Assembly: GCF_012927305.1 (NCBI RefSeq)
Contig: NZ_JABBGH010000001.1
Span: 2,046,001-2,110,000 of the forward strand
Direction of reading: 5' to 3'
Origin: Hymenobacter polaris
GTDB lineage: Bacteria > Bacteroidota > Bacteroidia > Cytophagales > Hymenobacteraceae
Length of the DNA stretch: 64,000 bases
Positions 45,184 through 55,371 of the stretch are shown here, one piece after another (within the stretch, counting starts at the first letter, position 1; each line of letters starts with the position of its first letter). The translations under genes were made by a program, and so were the position numbers. The notes beneath the pieces are model-generated. The model did not search any database. It was not told where the DNA came from and saw only the letters and a list, made by a program, of their open reading frames with translations.

Positions 45184-46467
45184 CTAGCGGCCGGCCGGCA
45201 GGGCGCGCAGCTCCGCCAGGGCCTTGGCCGTTTCTTCCCGCTTGTCCTTTTCCTTCTCCTCCTCGTCGATGGGCGCGTAGCTGCCGTTGGCGAAGAAATC
45301 CAAGATATTGGCGCGCAGGGGTGGCTTCAGGTCTTTAAAGTTATCCTTGGCCAAGTCGCGCACCCATTCGCCGTAGGTGCGGTCGGCCAGGGCATACTCG
45401 CCCAGGTGCGTGGGGTGCCCGGTGTCAATGTCGATGTTGGGGTAGGTGCCAGCCTGGCCTAAAGCAGGCGTTTGCGCATTCACAAACTTGCTATAGGTCA
45501 GCACTATTTCGCGGAAGCTTTGCCTAAATAGGGCTTGCGCTTGGGGCGTGGGCGTTACGAATTTCAGGTTGCGAAGCTTGCCCACCTTCGGCAGAATACG
45601 GATGATGCCGGCCAGGATGCGCGCCCCGAAGCCCGGCCGCTCGTACTTAGTGCCGTATTCCTGCTCGAACTGCTCTTTACTTTCCTTATACACATAGTCG
45701 CGGCGCCGAATGCGGCGGTTTACCTGGCGCAGGGCGTGGCGGTTGGCCCGCCAGGCGGCGCGGCTAGCCAGCGGAATCAGGTTGCGCACGGCAAAGCGGT
45801 ACGAGCCGATGGCCAGGTCGACGTTGAAAATAACCTTGCTCAGCGGCAAGCCGTAGGTTTTATCGAAGGCCTTATCCAGCAAGTCTTTATCAACTTTAAA
45901 ACCGATAAAATCGTGGTAGTCGTTGGTGCGGTAGCGGCCGGCGGCCAGCTGCACCACGTCGAAGGCAAACTCGGTACGGCCGTGGGCCACCGGGTCTTCC
46001 TCGTAAGTAACTACCGGCCCGTACTCGGCCCCCAGCTTCGGAAACAGGATGGGCACCGATTTATTGACGCCCAGCTCGTGCCCGTAGATGTCGGCCGCGT
46101 AGTGCGAAAGCGCCCCTAGGGCGAAGGCGTAGCCGTTGCGGTCGCGGGCTTCTTCAAGCAGGTGGCGCACAAAATCGCCCGAGCGCACGTAGTGCGTCAG
46201 GTTGGTAAAGAGCTTAGAGCCAAATGGATAATAGCCCATATCCTGAATAATAGACCCGCCGTAGGCATAGGCCTTGGCGTCGCGCAGCTCGTCGGGCGTG
46301 GCACCCGGAAAGCGCCGCTCCAGCGCCGGGCGCAGGCACGTGGCCCAGCACGAGTCGATAATGGCCTGGTGGCTGAGCACCGAGTAGGCCCGCGCAGGTT
46401 GGGCTAGCAGTAATAACAGGCCTAGGCACCCCAGGCCCAACGGGCGTAGCAACGCACTTGCTTTCAT
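45184..46467 (-). CDS. Secreted zinc-dependent phospholipase C-like protein
   Basis: This 427-residue protein with a signal peptide (to about PARAY) resembles the zinc phospholipase C/S1 nuclease fold. Histidines appear in YSVLSHQAIIDS directly after the signal, in LTHYVRSG, and in ALGALSHYAADIYGHELG (about 120), with further positions DPVAHGRTEF. The C-terminus has a highly charged tail (DEEEKEKDKREET). Substrate is unproven; phospholipid hydrolysis is inferred from fold. The start at 46467 is preferred over the much longer upstream frame, which overlaps the CoA transferase. Confidence 0.85.
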   Translation of the reverse strand: MKASALLRPLGLGCLGLLLLLAQPARAYSVLSHQAIIDSCWATCLRPALERRFPGATPDELRDAKAYAYGGSIIQDMGYYPFGSKLFTNLTHYVRSGDFVRHLLEEARDRNGYAFALGALSHYAADIYGHELGVNKSVPILFPKLGAEYGPVVTYEEDPVAHGRTEFAFDVVQLAAGRYRTNDYHDFIGFKVDKDLLDKAFDKTYGLPLSKVIFNVDLAIGSYRFAVRNLIPLASRAAWRANRHALRQVNRRIRRRDYVYKESKEQFEQEYGTKYERPGFGARILAGIIRILPKVGKLRNLKFVTPTPQAQALFRQSFREIVLTYSKFVNAQTPALGQAGTYPNIDIDTGHPTHLGEYALADRTYGEWVRDLAKDNFKDLKPPLRANILDFFANGSYAPIDEEEKEKDKREETAKALAELRALPAGR

Positions 46468-46472
46468 AAAGG

Positions 46473-46480
46473 TAAAGGTA
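46473..46480 (-). promoter_or_regulatory. -7-like box of the phospholipase-like gene
   Basis: On the minus strand TACCTTTA, one base from TAnnTTTG, ends 5 bases before the ATG at 46467. Confidence 0.4.
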
Positions 46481-46544
46481 GCAATAGGCTCAACGGTAAG
46501 CCGGGCGCACGCGTTGCCTGGCTGCCTTTTCTGCTTACTACCCC

Positions 46545-47669
46545 CTAGGGCTGCGCCAGTGGCGGTGGCGGGCTCAGGGCTTCGGCCACGCCCCAGGCCG
46601 AGCTGCGAAACGCCACCGTGCGCAGCCCCGCGTACGGAAACTCGGACGCCTGGGGCGGCAGCAGCATGGCCTGCGCCTGCTCCATGTCGAGCGCCTCGCC
46701 CACCGAGCGCACGGCCCCGGCCGGCACCCCCAGGCGCGCTAGCTCGTGCAGCAAGGCCCAGCCGTTCAGCTCGGCAATGCGCGTGAGCAGCAGCTCGTGC
46801 AGGGCGGGGCGGTGGCGCACCCGCGCCAAGTTGGTGGCAAAGCGAACCTCGGTGGCCCAATGCGGGCGCTGCAGCACCTCGCACAAGGTGCGAAACTGCG
46901 CATCGGTGCCCACGGCCAGCACCAGGCGTTGCCCATCGGCGGCGCGATACACGGGGCCGTAGGGCACAATGCCGGGGTGGCCCGAGCCCAGCGGCGCGGG
47001 GTCGTAGCCGGTCGTCAGCCAGGTGGCGCCCTGGTTGGCCAGCGCGGCCAGGGCGCTTTCGTACAGGCTCACCTCCACCAAGGCGCCCTGCCCGGTGCGC
47101 TCGCGCTGATACAGCGCCGTGAGGATGCCCTCCTTGAGCTGATGGGCGGCAAACAAATCGACGAATGCCACGGGCAGCTTTTGGGGCGCCTCGTGGGGGC
47201 TAGGGGCGTTGAGGTGCATAAAACCCGTTTCGGCTTGCAGCACGGCATCGTAGCCGGGGCGCGGGTTTTGCGGGCCGTAGCCCGTGAGCTGGGCGTAGAT
47301 GAGGCGCGGGTTGGCGGCCGCCAGCGCGGCGTAGCCCACGCCAAACTTGGCGGCATCGCCGGGCTTGTAGCTAGCCAGCACCACGTCGGCGGTGGCAGCC
47401 AGGCGGAGCAGTTCGGCCTGGTGGGCGGGCAGGCGCAGGTCGAGCACCAGCGAAGTTTTGCCCCAGTTAGACGCTGCAAAATAGGCCGACACCGAGCTGC
47501 TGGGGTCGTCGGCGGGCGTGCGCCAGCTGCGGGTTACGTCGCCGGCGGGCGGCTCTACCTTCAGCACCTCGGCGCCTAGCTCGGCAAAAAACTGGCCTAC
47601 CTGCGGGCCGGCCAGCACGGCAGCCAGCTCCAGCACGCGCAGGCCGACAAAGGGAAGAACGGTAGGCAT
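46545..47669 (-). CDS. CaiB/BaiF-type (class III) CoA transferase
   Basis: The 374-residue protein transfers CoA between acyl groups. The N-terminal block LRVLELAAVLAGPQVGQFFAELGAEVLKVE is typical; the catalytic Asp sits at the usual place in VAFVDLFAAHQLKEG (about 167). The family segment LEQPDTRDLRR-like region is replaced by PNPRLIYAQLTGYGPQ and SLYESALAALANQ. Substrate unknown. The start at 47669 is chosen because upstream codons derive from the hairpin repeat neighbourhood. Confidence 0.9.
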   Translation of the reverse strand: MPTVLPFVGLRVLELAAVLAGPQVGQFFAELGAEVLKVEPPAGDVTRSWRTPADDPSSSVSAYFAASNWGKTSLVLDLRLPAHQAELLRLAATADVVLASYKPGDAAKFGVGYAALAAANPRLIYAQLTGYGPQNPRPGYDAVLQAETGFMHLNAPSPHEAPQKLPVAFVDLFAAHQLKEGILTALYQRERTGQGALVEVSLYESALAALANQGATWLTTGYDPAPLGSGHPGIVPYGPVYRAADGQRLVLAVGTDAQFRTLCEVLQRPHWATEVRFATNLARVRHRPALHELLLTRIAELNGWALLHELARLGVPAGAVRSVGEALDMEQAQAMLLPPQASEFPYAGLRTVAFRSSAWGVAEALSPPPPLAQP

Positions 47670-47742
47670 TGGCAAGATGGGTAGGGTCGGTATTGGTGCC
47701 GCAAAAGAACGTGCTATCAGACTTAGAGCATGTTTGGGCATT

Positions 47743-47772
47743 TAAAAGAACGTCATGTAAAAGAACGTCATG
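47743..47772. repeat. Tandem 15-base duplication at the edge of repeat A copy 12
   Basis: TAAAAGAACGTCATG occurs twice in direct succession; the second copy is the beginning of the hairpin repeat. Confidence 0.9.
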
Positions 47773-47846
47773 CTGAGCCCCGCGAAGCATCTCTACCGCG
47801 CCATATCGTTCGGTAGAGATGCTTCGCGGGGCTCAGCATGACGTTC
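47763..47846. repeat. Hairpin repeat A, copy 12 (short loop)
   Basis: The arms read GAACGTCATGCTGAGCCCCG then CGAAGCATCTCTACCG, with exact complement. The arm centre GAGCCCCGCGAAG is unique to this copy and present in both arms. Confidence 0.92.
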
Positions 47847-47931
47847 CAAAAGCGATTTTAGTGAAATCTAAACGCGCTCCTATGGCCCTATGGTAGCGCG
47901 GACGCTAGGCCTTGCTTGCGCCGCTGTGGCC

Positions 47932-48618
47932 CTAGGCTGGCACGTAGCCATAGTCGCGCAGCTCGGGCCAGGGGTCGGCGGCCAGCTGGCGTAGGCGGCC
48001 CTGGTGCAGCAGATACACCACGTCGCTCACCGCCAGCACCGCCTCGTAGCGATGGTCCGTAATAACCAGGCCTTTGCGCACTTTAAGTGCTTGCATTTCG
48101 CGGGCCAGCGCCTCTACGTGCAGCGGCATCACGCCCGAAAAAGGCTCGTCGAGCAGTGAAAACGCGGTGGGCGCGTGCAGCAGCAGTAGCGCCTGCAGCA
48201 GCCGCGCCGAGCCGCCCGACAGCTCGTGGAGAAAGCCGGCTAACTGGGGGCGCAATTCCGGAAAATTTGCGGTGGCCGCCTCGGCATCTACTTGCAGCAG
48301 GCGCGCGGCGCGCCCTAGGGGCAGGGAGGCGGGCAACGCGGCCGCTTGCGGCAGGTAGTTGAGCAAGCCGGGGGTTTGGAAGGCGGGCACCGCGCGGCGG
48401 CCATTCACGCGCACGGAGGCATCGGGCACGGGGCGGGCGCCGAATATAGTTTGCAGCAGCGTCGATTTGCCGCTGCCGTTGCGCCCCAGCAGCCCCACGA
48501 TTTGGCCGGTTTGCACGCGCAGGTAAATGTCCGTCAGCACCGGCCGCCCGTCAAATAGCACCCGGATGCCATCGGCCTCCAGCACGTGCGGGCCGCCCGT
48601 CAAATAGTTGTTTTTCAT
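47932..48618 (-). CDS. ABC transporter ATP-binding protein
   Basis: The 228-residue ATPase has Walker A GLLGRNGSGKSTLL (about 42-55), the signature LSGGSARLLQALLLL (about 137), Walker B AFSLLDEPFSG and the H-loop LVITDHRYEAV. It follows (in transcription) a small membrane protein with a 4-base overlap (48615-48618). No classical permease is adjacent, so the translocated substrate is unclear. The ATG at 48618 is selected because of that overlap. Confidence 0.9.
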   Translation of the reverse strand: MKNNYLTGGPHVLEADGIRVLFDGRPVLTDIYLRVQTGQIVGLLGRNGSGKSTLLQTIFGARPVPDASVRVNGRRAVPAFQTPGLLNYLPQAAALPASLPLGRAARLLQVDAEAATANFPELRPQLAGFLHELSGGSARLLQALLLLHAPTAFSLLDEPFSGVMPLHVEALAREMQALKVRKGLVITDHRYEAVLAVSDVVYLLHQGRLRQLAADPWPELRDYGYVPA

Positions 48619-48965
48619 GGCCACAGCCGCGCAATAATTTCGGCCGCCGCCATAAACAAACTGCCGTCGAGCACGGCCACGCCGCCCCACAGCCAAGCCC
48701 TGGATAATCCCAGGTTATAGTAAAACCAGTACTGCTGCGGGCGCAACTCGTTGGCCAAGTACCACACCGCTAGCCCACTCAGCAGCTTGGCCAGCACCAA
48801 GCCGGGCGGCACGCCGCTTACCCGCCCTTCGCGCACGCCAGGCAGCTGCACTAGTACGGGCAGCTGCATCACTAGTAGCAGCGCCGCGCTGATAAGTAGT
48901 AGCGCAGGGGCCACGCCGCGGTAAAACAGCCAGATTCCCCGAAGCCGCGCCCCCCAGACTGCCAT
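48615..48965 (-). CDS. Small multi-spanning membrane protein, partner of ABC ATPase
   Basis: The 116-residue protein has three or four hydrophobic segments (about 10-38, 55-70, 82-112) and no soluble domain. Its stop overlaps the start of the ABC ATPase gene, so both are translated together. It may be the membrane half of an unusually small exporter or a helper of a permease encoded elsewhere. No family is recognised. Confidence 0.75.
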   Translation of the reverse strand: MAVWGARLRGIWLFYRGVAPALLLISAALLLVMQLPVLVQLPGVREGRVSGVPPGLVLAKLLSGLAVWYLANELRPQQYWFYYNLGLSRAWLWGGVAVLDGSLFMAAAEIIARLWP

Positions 48966-49016
48966 ACGGTGTAGCTATTTATATTAAGTGCAACGCAGCT
49001 AGCGACAACCTAGTAT

Positions 49017-49760
49017 TCAGCCTACTAGCCCCGCCCGCGCAAATACCGGAAATAGTACCTCACGCTCGCCCGTTCCCCACAGCCGCACTAGTTCCGGTGC
49101 TACCTCGGCTACTACATCGGCCCCGGCGTGCTGCTGGCCGTACTTCACCACCGCCGACCAGGTGCGCAGGTAGTCCAGAAACCACGCCGCCGACCAGTGC
49201 CGCCCGACCGGAAAACGCGCCTGCTGTATGTTGGCAAAGGGGAAGGGCAGCCGCGCATACTCGTCGATAACGTGCCAGCGGTTTTCGTCCCAGTAGGGCC
49301 CTAGGGTTTCGTCGTGAAAGTGCTGGATGAGCGCATCGAGCGCCGGCTCGCCAGTGTGGGCCAGGCCGTAGCCCCATTCGGCCAGCGTGGCGCCGGGCCG
49401 GGCCACGCGGCGCACCTCCTGGTGCCAGGCTGCCGGCTCGAACCAGTGCACGGCCTGCCCCACGGTGACGAGGTCGAACGAGTGGTCAGCAAAGGGCGCG
49501 TGCTCGGCCGGGGCCACTTGGTAGCGCACGTTGGGCAGGGCCGGCGCCTGGGCTAGCTGGTTGGCGCTGAGGTCGGTGGCTTCGATTTTCTCGAAAAAGG
49601 GGGCTAGGGCGGCCGCTACTTGGCCGTTGCCGGTGGCGCAGTCCCAGGCCCGCTGGCGGCCCGCCACCTGGGGCAGCAGCCAGGCGTAGAGCGCGGGCGG
49701 GTAGCTGATGCGGTAGCGGGCGTAGAGCGCGGCCTGGGCAGAAAAACGGTCGAGCGGCAT
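49017..49760 (-). CDS. SAM-dependent class I methyltransferase
   Basis: The 247-residue methyltransferase has motif I AWDCATGNGQVAAALAPFF (about 38) and the acidic loop IEATDLSANQL. It continues with DHSFDLVTVGQAVHWFEP, typical of the UbiE/methyltransferase-11 group. The substrate is a small molecule that cannot be named. It is divergent from the helicase gene with overlapping upstream regions. Confidence 0.9.
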   Translation of the reverse strand: MPLDRFSAQAALYARYRISYPPALYAWLLPQVAGRQRAWDCATGNGQVAAALAPFFEKIEATDLSANQLAQAPALPNVRYQVAPAEHAPFADHSFDLVTVGQAVHWFEPAAWHQEVRRVARPGATLAEWGYGLAHTGEPALDALIQHFHDETLGPYWDENRWHVIDEYARLPFPFANIQQARFPVGRHWSAAWFLDYLRTWSAVVKYGQQHAGADVVAEVAPELVRLWGTGEREVLFPVFARAGLVG

Positions 49761-49765
49761 GGTGG

Positions 49766-49773
49766 CGAAGGTA
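49766..49773 (-). promoter_or_regulatory. -7-like box of the methyltransferase
   Basis: On the minus strand TACCTTCG ends 5 bases before the ATG at 49760, implying an almost leaderless transcript. Confidence 0.45.
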
Positions 49774-49799
49774 GCGGCCGGCCGGGCACTTATCCGGCT

Positions 49800-49807
49800 T
49801 ACCTTTG
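49800..49807 (+). promoter_or_regulatory. -7 promoter box of the helicase
   Basis: TACCTTTG matches the consensus exactly. The transcript would have a leader of about 165 bases before the TTG start at 49977. Confidence 0.5.
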
Positions 49808-49976
49808 TTCTAAATCAAGCGGTTTGCTGACCGGGAAGCACATGGTCAGCCCCATGTTGATAATGTGGCAAATGTGTTGAATGTGAAAAATGCGCTAATT
49901 GCGAAAGCGTCTGCTTGCTTTTCATTTTCACCTCTTCCACATTACCCTATTTCTCACATTTAAAGAAGCTGAATCC

Positions 49977-51677
<1,701 letters not shown>

Positions 51678-51736
51678 GCCAGCGGCCCACGCTGGTTGCC
51701 CTAGCCATAGGCCCCCCGCAGGGCCGGCCACTTATC

Positions 51737-51770
51737 GAAGCGGCTGCCGACGCTGGTTGGCAGCCGCTTC
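51737..51770. other. Perfect 12-base stem hairpin after the helicase gene
   Basis: GAAGCGGCTGCC and GGCAGCCGCTTC enclose a 10-base loop, without a strong T-run, so it is a weak terminator or RNA-stabilising hairpin. The rest of the gene-free stretch to 52112 shows no convincing gene; a 68-codon minus-strand frame there looks spurious. Confidence 0.6.
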
Positions 51771-52112
51771 TGCGCGTTTAATGCGGGCAGATTCGGTCGG
51801 GGCAGCGCTTCTTGGCCGGCAGCAGTCCTAGGCTGGGTGGGCGCTGTAGCTCGGCCCACCAGCTTGAGCGGTGGGTTCTGCTAGGCGCGAAAAATTGGTA
51901 GCAAGTGGCATCAAAAAGCGCGGCGCTAGAAAAACCAAGCCCGTAACGCCATGAGTACAAGCGCCCCAAATACGCCGGGGCCATTGCCGTTCAGCCAAGG
52001 CGCCAAAAAACCGAATTTATTTACGCAAATGCGTGTTTTATAAGGCTATACTTGAGGTTGACGCTTGCTATAAGCACCGAATTTTTTGTTTTTTATTCCC
52101 CCCGCAACCTTC

Positions 52113-52120
52113 TACCTTTG
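52113..52120 (+). promoter_or_regulatory. -7 promoter box of the M16 peptidase
   Basis: TACCTTTG matches exactly; a TTTG at 52085-52088 may be the -33 element (spacing about 24 bases). It supports a start downstream of 52120. Confidence 0.55.
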
Positions 52121-52157
52121 TGCCCCTGTAAAATTGTTTGCGTTCCGACCCGTAAGT

Positions 52158-55100
52158 TTGAAGTTTGTGATTAGACCAACGTTGCTCCTGCTGCCAGCCC
52201 TGGCGGCCCTGGCCCTGACCACGCAGTGCCAGTCGAGCAAGCCCACCGCGACGGCGGCCATTGTGGCGGCGCCTTCGGCTTCTGCGGTCGCTCCCAAAAC
52301 CTACTCTTACACTACGGCTCCCAACGACCCCCTAGGGGTGCGCGTGTACACGCTCAGCAACGGGCTGACAGTGTATCTGTCGGATTACAAGAGCGCGCCC
52401 CGCATCCAGACGTACGTGGCCGTGCGCGCCGGCTCGAAGAACGACCCAGCTACCGCTACCGGCCTGGCCCACTACCTCGAGCACATGGTGTTTAAAGGCA
52501 CCTCGCACCTGGGAACCAAGGACTACGCCAAGGAAAAGCCGGAGCTGGACAAGATTGAGGCGCTGTACGAAGTATACCGCAGCCAGCGCAACGACCCAGC
52601 GGCCCGCAAGCGCACCTACCACCAGATTGACTCCATTTCGGGGGTGGCCGCGCGCTACGCCGTGCCCAACGAGTACGACAAGCTGATGGGCAGCATCGGC
52701 TCGAAAGGCTCGAACGCGCATACCTCAAACGAGGAAACAGTGTACCAGGAGGATATCCCGAGCAACCAGCTGGAGAAGTGGACGGCCGTGCAGGCCGAGC
52801 GCTTCAAGGAGCTGGTGCCGCGCCTATTTCATACCGAGCTGGAGGCCGTGTACGAAGAGAAAAACCGCGGCCTGGACTCGGACTTCAACAAGGAATTTGA
52901 GGCGCTCAACGCCAGCCTCTACCCCACCCATCCCTACGGCACCCAAACGACTATCGGCACGATTGAGCACCTGCAAAATCCGTCGGTAACCGAAATTAAA
53001 AAGTACTTCAACCAGTATTACGTGCCCGGCAACGTAGCGCTGTGCCTGAGCGGCGACCTGGATTTCGACCAGACCATTCGCCTGATTGACAAATACTTCG
53101 GCGACTGGCAGGCTAAGCCCGTGCCGGCCTTCAACCCGCCGGTAGAGCAGCCTGTTACGGCGCCCATCACTAAAGAAGTAGTGGGGCCTCAGGCCGAGAA
53201 CGTGATGCTAGGGTACCGCCTAGCCGGCAAGGCCACCCGCGACGGCCTGCGCCTGCGGATGCTGGATAAAATCCTGACCAACGGCCAGGCCGGCTTGTTT
53301 GACCTCGATTTGAACCAGCAGCAGCGCGTGCTGCAAGCTCAGACGTTTGCCGACCTCAACGATGATTACTCGACACACGTGCTCTACGGCTCGCCGCGCC
53401 AGGGGCAGAAGCTGGAGGAAGTGCAGGCCCTGATGCTGGCCGAGGTGGCCAAGGTGAAGCGCGGCGATTTCCCCGACTGGCTGATTCCGGCTATCGTGAA
53501 CAACGAAACCCTGCAGCGCACCAAAAGCTACGAGAGCAACGCTGCCCGCGCCGGGGCCATGTACGAGTCGTTTATCGAGCGCGTGAGCTGGGCCGACTAC
53601 GTGCAGCAGAACGAGGATTTTGCCACTATCACGAAAGACGAAATTGTCAAATTCGCCAACGAGCACTACGGGCAGAACTACGTGGCCGTGTTTAAGCGCA
53701 CCGGCGAAGACCCCAACAAGGTGAAGGTGGTGAAGCCCGCCATTACGCCCGTGCCAGCCAACCGCGACGCCGCCTCGGCCTACTACACGGAGGTGAGCAA
53801 GCTGCCGGCCACCGACCTCGCGCCGGTGTTCGTGGATTATAAGAAGGACATCCAGACCGCGCAGATTAAGCCCGGCCTGCCGCTGTACTATACCAAAAAC
53901 ACCGAAAACGGCTTGTTTAGCCTGTTTTTTGCCATCGACCTGGGGACGAATAACAACCCGCTGCTCGACGTAGCCACGGACTACTTGCAGTACCTGGGCA
54001 CCGGCCAGTACTCGGCGGCGCAGTTGCAGCAGGAGTTTTATAAGCTGGGCTGCTCGTTTGCCGTCAGCAGCGGGCAAGACCGGGTGCTCATCAGCCTCAG
54101 CGGCCTCGACAGCAACCTGGAGCCGGCGCTAAAACTGTTTGAGCAGCTGCTGAACAACCCGCGCCCCGACGCGTCGGCCCTGAAAAACCAGGTGGCCGGT
54201 ATCCTCAAGCAGCGCCAGGACGCCAAGCTCAACAAGGGCGTGATTCTAAACGCGGCCATGCTGAACTACGCCAAGTACGGCCCGCGCAACCCGTTTACCG
54301 ACATCGTGCCCGAGGCGCAGCTCAAGGCCCTGAAGCCCGAGCAACTAACGGCGCTGCTGAAGTCGCTGCCTACGTATCAGCACCGCGTGCTGTACTACGG
54401 GCCGCGACCAATTTCTGTAGAGCCAAAAATAGTTGGTAGCATCAACGTTTCTAGTGAGCTTGGTGTGGCTGAAGTTATACAGGGTTTTCATAAGACGCCC
54501 GCTACCCTTAAGCCCGACCCGGCCCCTAAGGACTTTGCCGAGCAGCCGCTGCGCGACAAGAAGGTGTACTGGGTGGATTACGACATGGTGCAGGCCGAAA
54601 TCCTGTTCCTGACCAAGGGCGACGTGTACGACAAGGGCATGGTGCCGGCCGTGAGTCTCTACAACGAATACTTCGGCGGCGGTATGGGCAGCATCGTGTT
54701 TCAGGACCTGCGCGAGAGCAAGGCGCTGGCCTACTCGGCCATGTCGCGCTACGCGAATGCCGACAAGACGGGGCGCTCGAACTACATCGTGAGCTACATC
54801 GGCACGCAGAGCGACAAGCTGCCCGAGGCCATGAGCGGCATGGAAGCCCTGCTCACCGACATGCCCCTGGCCGACGCCAACCTGGCCATTGCCAAGCAGA
54901 GCCTGCGCAACAGCATCGCCACCGACCGCATCACCCACGAAGGCATTTTGCTGAGCTACGAGCGCGCCCGGCGCCTAGGGCTCGACTACGACCTGCGGCG
55001 CGACGTGTACGAGCAAACCCAGAATATGACGTTTGCCGACTTGCAGAAATTTCAGCAGGCCAAAATCAAGGGCCAGAACCAGGTAATTCTGGTCATCGGC

Positions 55101-55184
55101 TCCAAGGACCGGCTTAATTTCAAGGAGCTAGCCAAGTACGGCACCGTGCAGCAACTGACACTAAAAGAGATTTTTGGCTACTGA
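52158..55184 (+). CDS. M16 family (insulinase-type) zinc metalloprotease, lipoprotein or secreted
   Basis: The roughly 1008-residue protein contains two M16 repeats. The inverted zinc motif HYLEH is near residue 105, followed by the distant Glu in EAVYEEKNRGLDSD. The second half (from about 560) lacks the zinc motif, as expected. The N-terminus is hydrophobic, with Cys in LTTQCQSSKP fitting a lipobox-like signal. The chosen TTG at 52158 lies after the -7 box at 52113; GTG at 52167 is an alternative. It degrades small peptides in the periplasm (family inference). Confidence 0.9.
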   Translation: MKFVIRPTLLLLPALAALALTTQCQSSKPTATAAIVAAPSASAVAPKTYSYTTAPNDPLGVRVYTLSNGLTVYLSDYKSAPRIQTYVAVRAGSKNDPATATGLAHYLEHMVFKGTSHLGTKDYAKEKPELDKIEALYEVYRSQRNDPAARKRTYHQIDSISGVAARYAVPNEYDKLMGSIGSKGSNAHTSNEETVYQEDIPSNQLEKWTAVQAERFKELVPRLFHTELEAVYEEKNRGLDSDFNKEFEALNASLYPTHPYGTQTTIGTIEHLQNPSVTEIKKYFNQYYVPGNVALCLSGDLDFDQTIRLIDKYFGDWQAKPVPAFNPPVEQPVTAPITKEVVGPQAENVMLGYRLAGKATRDGLRLRMLDKILTNGQAGLFDLDLNQQQRVLQAQTFADLNDDYSTHVLYGSPRQGQKLEEVQALMLAEVAKVKRGDFPDWLIPAIVNNETLQRTKSYESNAARAGAMYESFIERVSWADYVQQNEDFATITKDEIVKFANEHYGQNYVAVFKRTGEDPNKVKVVKPAITPVPANRDAASAYYTEVSKLPATDLAPVFVDYKKDIQTAQIKPGLPLYYTKNTENGLFSLFFAIDLGTNNNPLLDVATDYLQYLGTGQYSAAQLQQEFYKLGCSFAVSSGQDRVLISLSGLDSNLEPALKLFEQLLNNPRPDASALKNQVAGILKQRQDAKLNKGVILNAAMLNYAKYGPRNPFTDIVPEAQLKALKPEQLTALLKSLPTYQHRVLYYGPRPISVEPKIVGSINVSSELGVAEVIQGFHKTPATLKPDPAPKDFAEQPLRDKKVYWVDYDMVQAEILFLTKGDVYDKGMVPAVSLYNEYFGGGMGSIVFQDLRESKALAYSAMSRYANADKTGRSNYIVSYIGTQSDKLPEAMSGMEALLTDMPLADANLAIAKQSLRNSIATDRITHEGILLSYERARRLGLDYDLRRDVYEQTQNMTFADLQKFQQAKIKGQNQVILVIGSKDRLNFKELAKYGTVQQLTLKEIFGY

Positions 55185-55210
55185 GTTTGTAGAACACCCC
55201 ACCAAGCGGC

Positions 55211-55304
55211 CATGCTGAGCTTGCGAAGCATCTCGCTTGGATTAGCAAATCCCAACGTTTGAGATTACTGCTGCACGCGAGATGCTTCACAAGCTCAGCA
55301 TGAC
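55211..55304. repeat. Hairpin repeat A, copy 13 (long loop, diverged)
   Basis: The arms read CATGCTGAGCTTGCGAAGCA then TCTCG, against CGAGATGCTTCACAAGCTCA then GCATG. Both arms have lost the same bases of the GTCG core (two mismatches remain). The loop ATCCCAACG-like part resembles copy 10. Confidence 0.87.
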
Positions 55305-55371
55305 CACCTCGTAGACAGTTCTTTCTCTTCCCACCCTCCTCCAACGCAACAAGATAATTTTTTCCCTTCTC

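Noticed and set aside
46468..46884. N-terminal extension of the phospholipase-like gene
   Set aside because: It overlaps the CoA transferase gene, is Ala/Arg/Gly-rich and would hide a good signal peptide at 46467.
51778..51984. 68-codon minus-strand frame downstream of the helicase
   Set aside because: It has no signal, domain or upstream promoter box and overlaps hairpin-adjacent sequence; the composition does not look coding.
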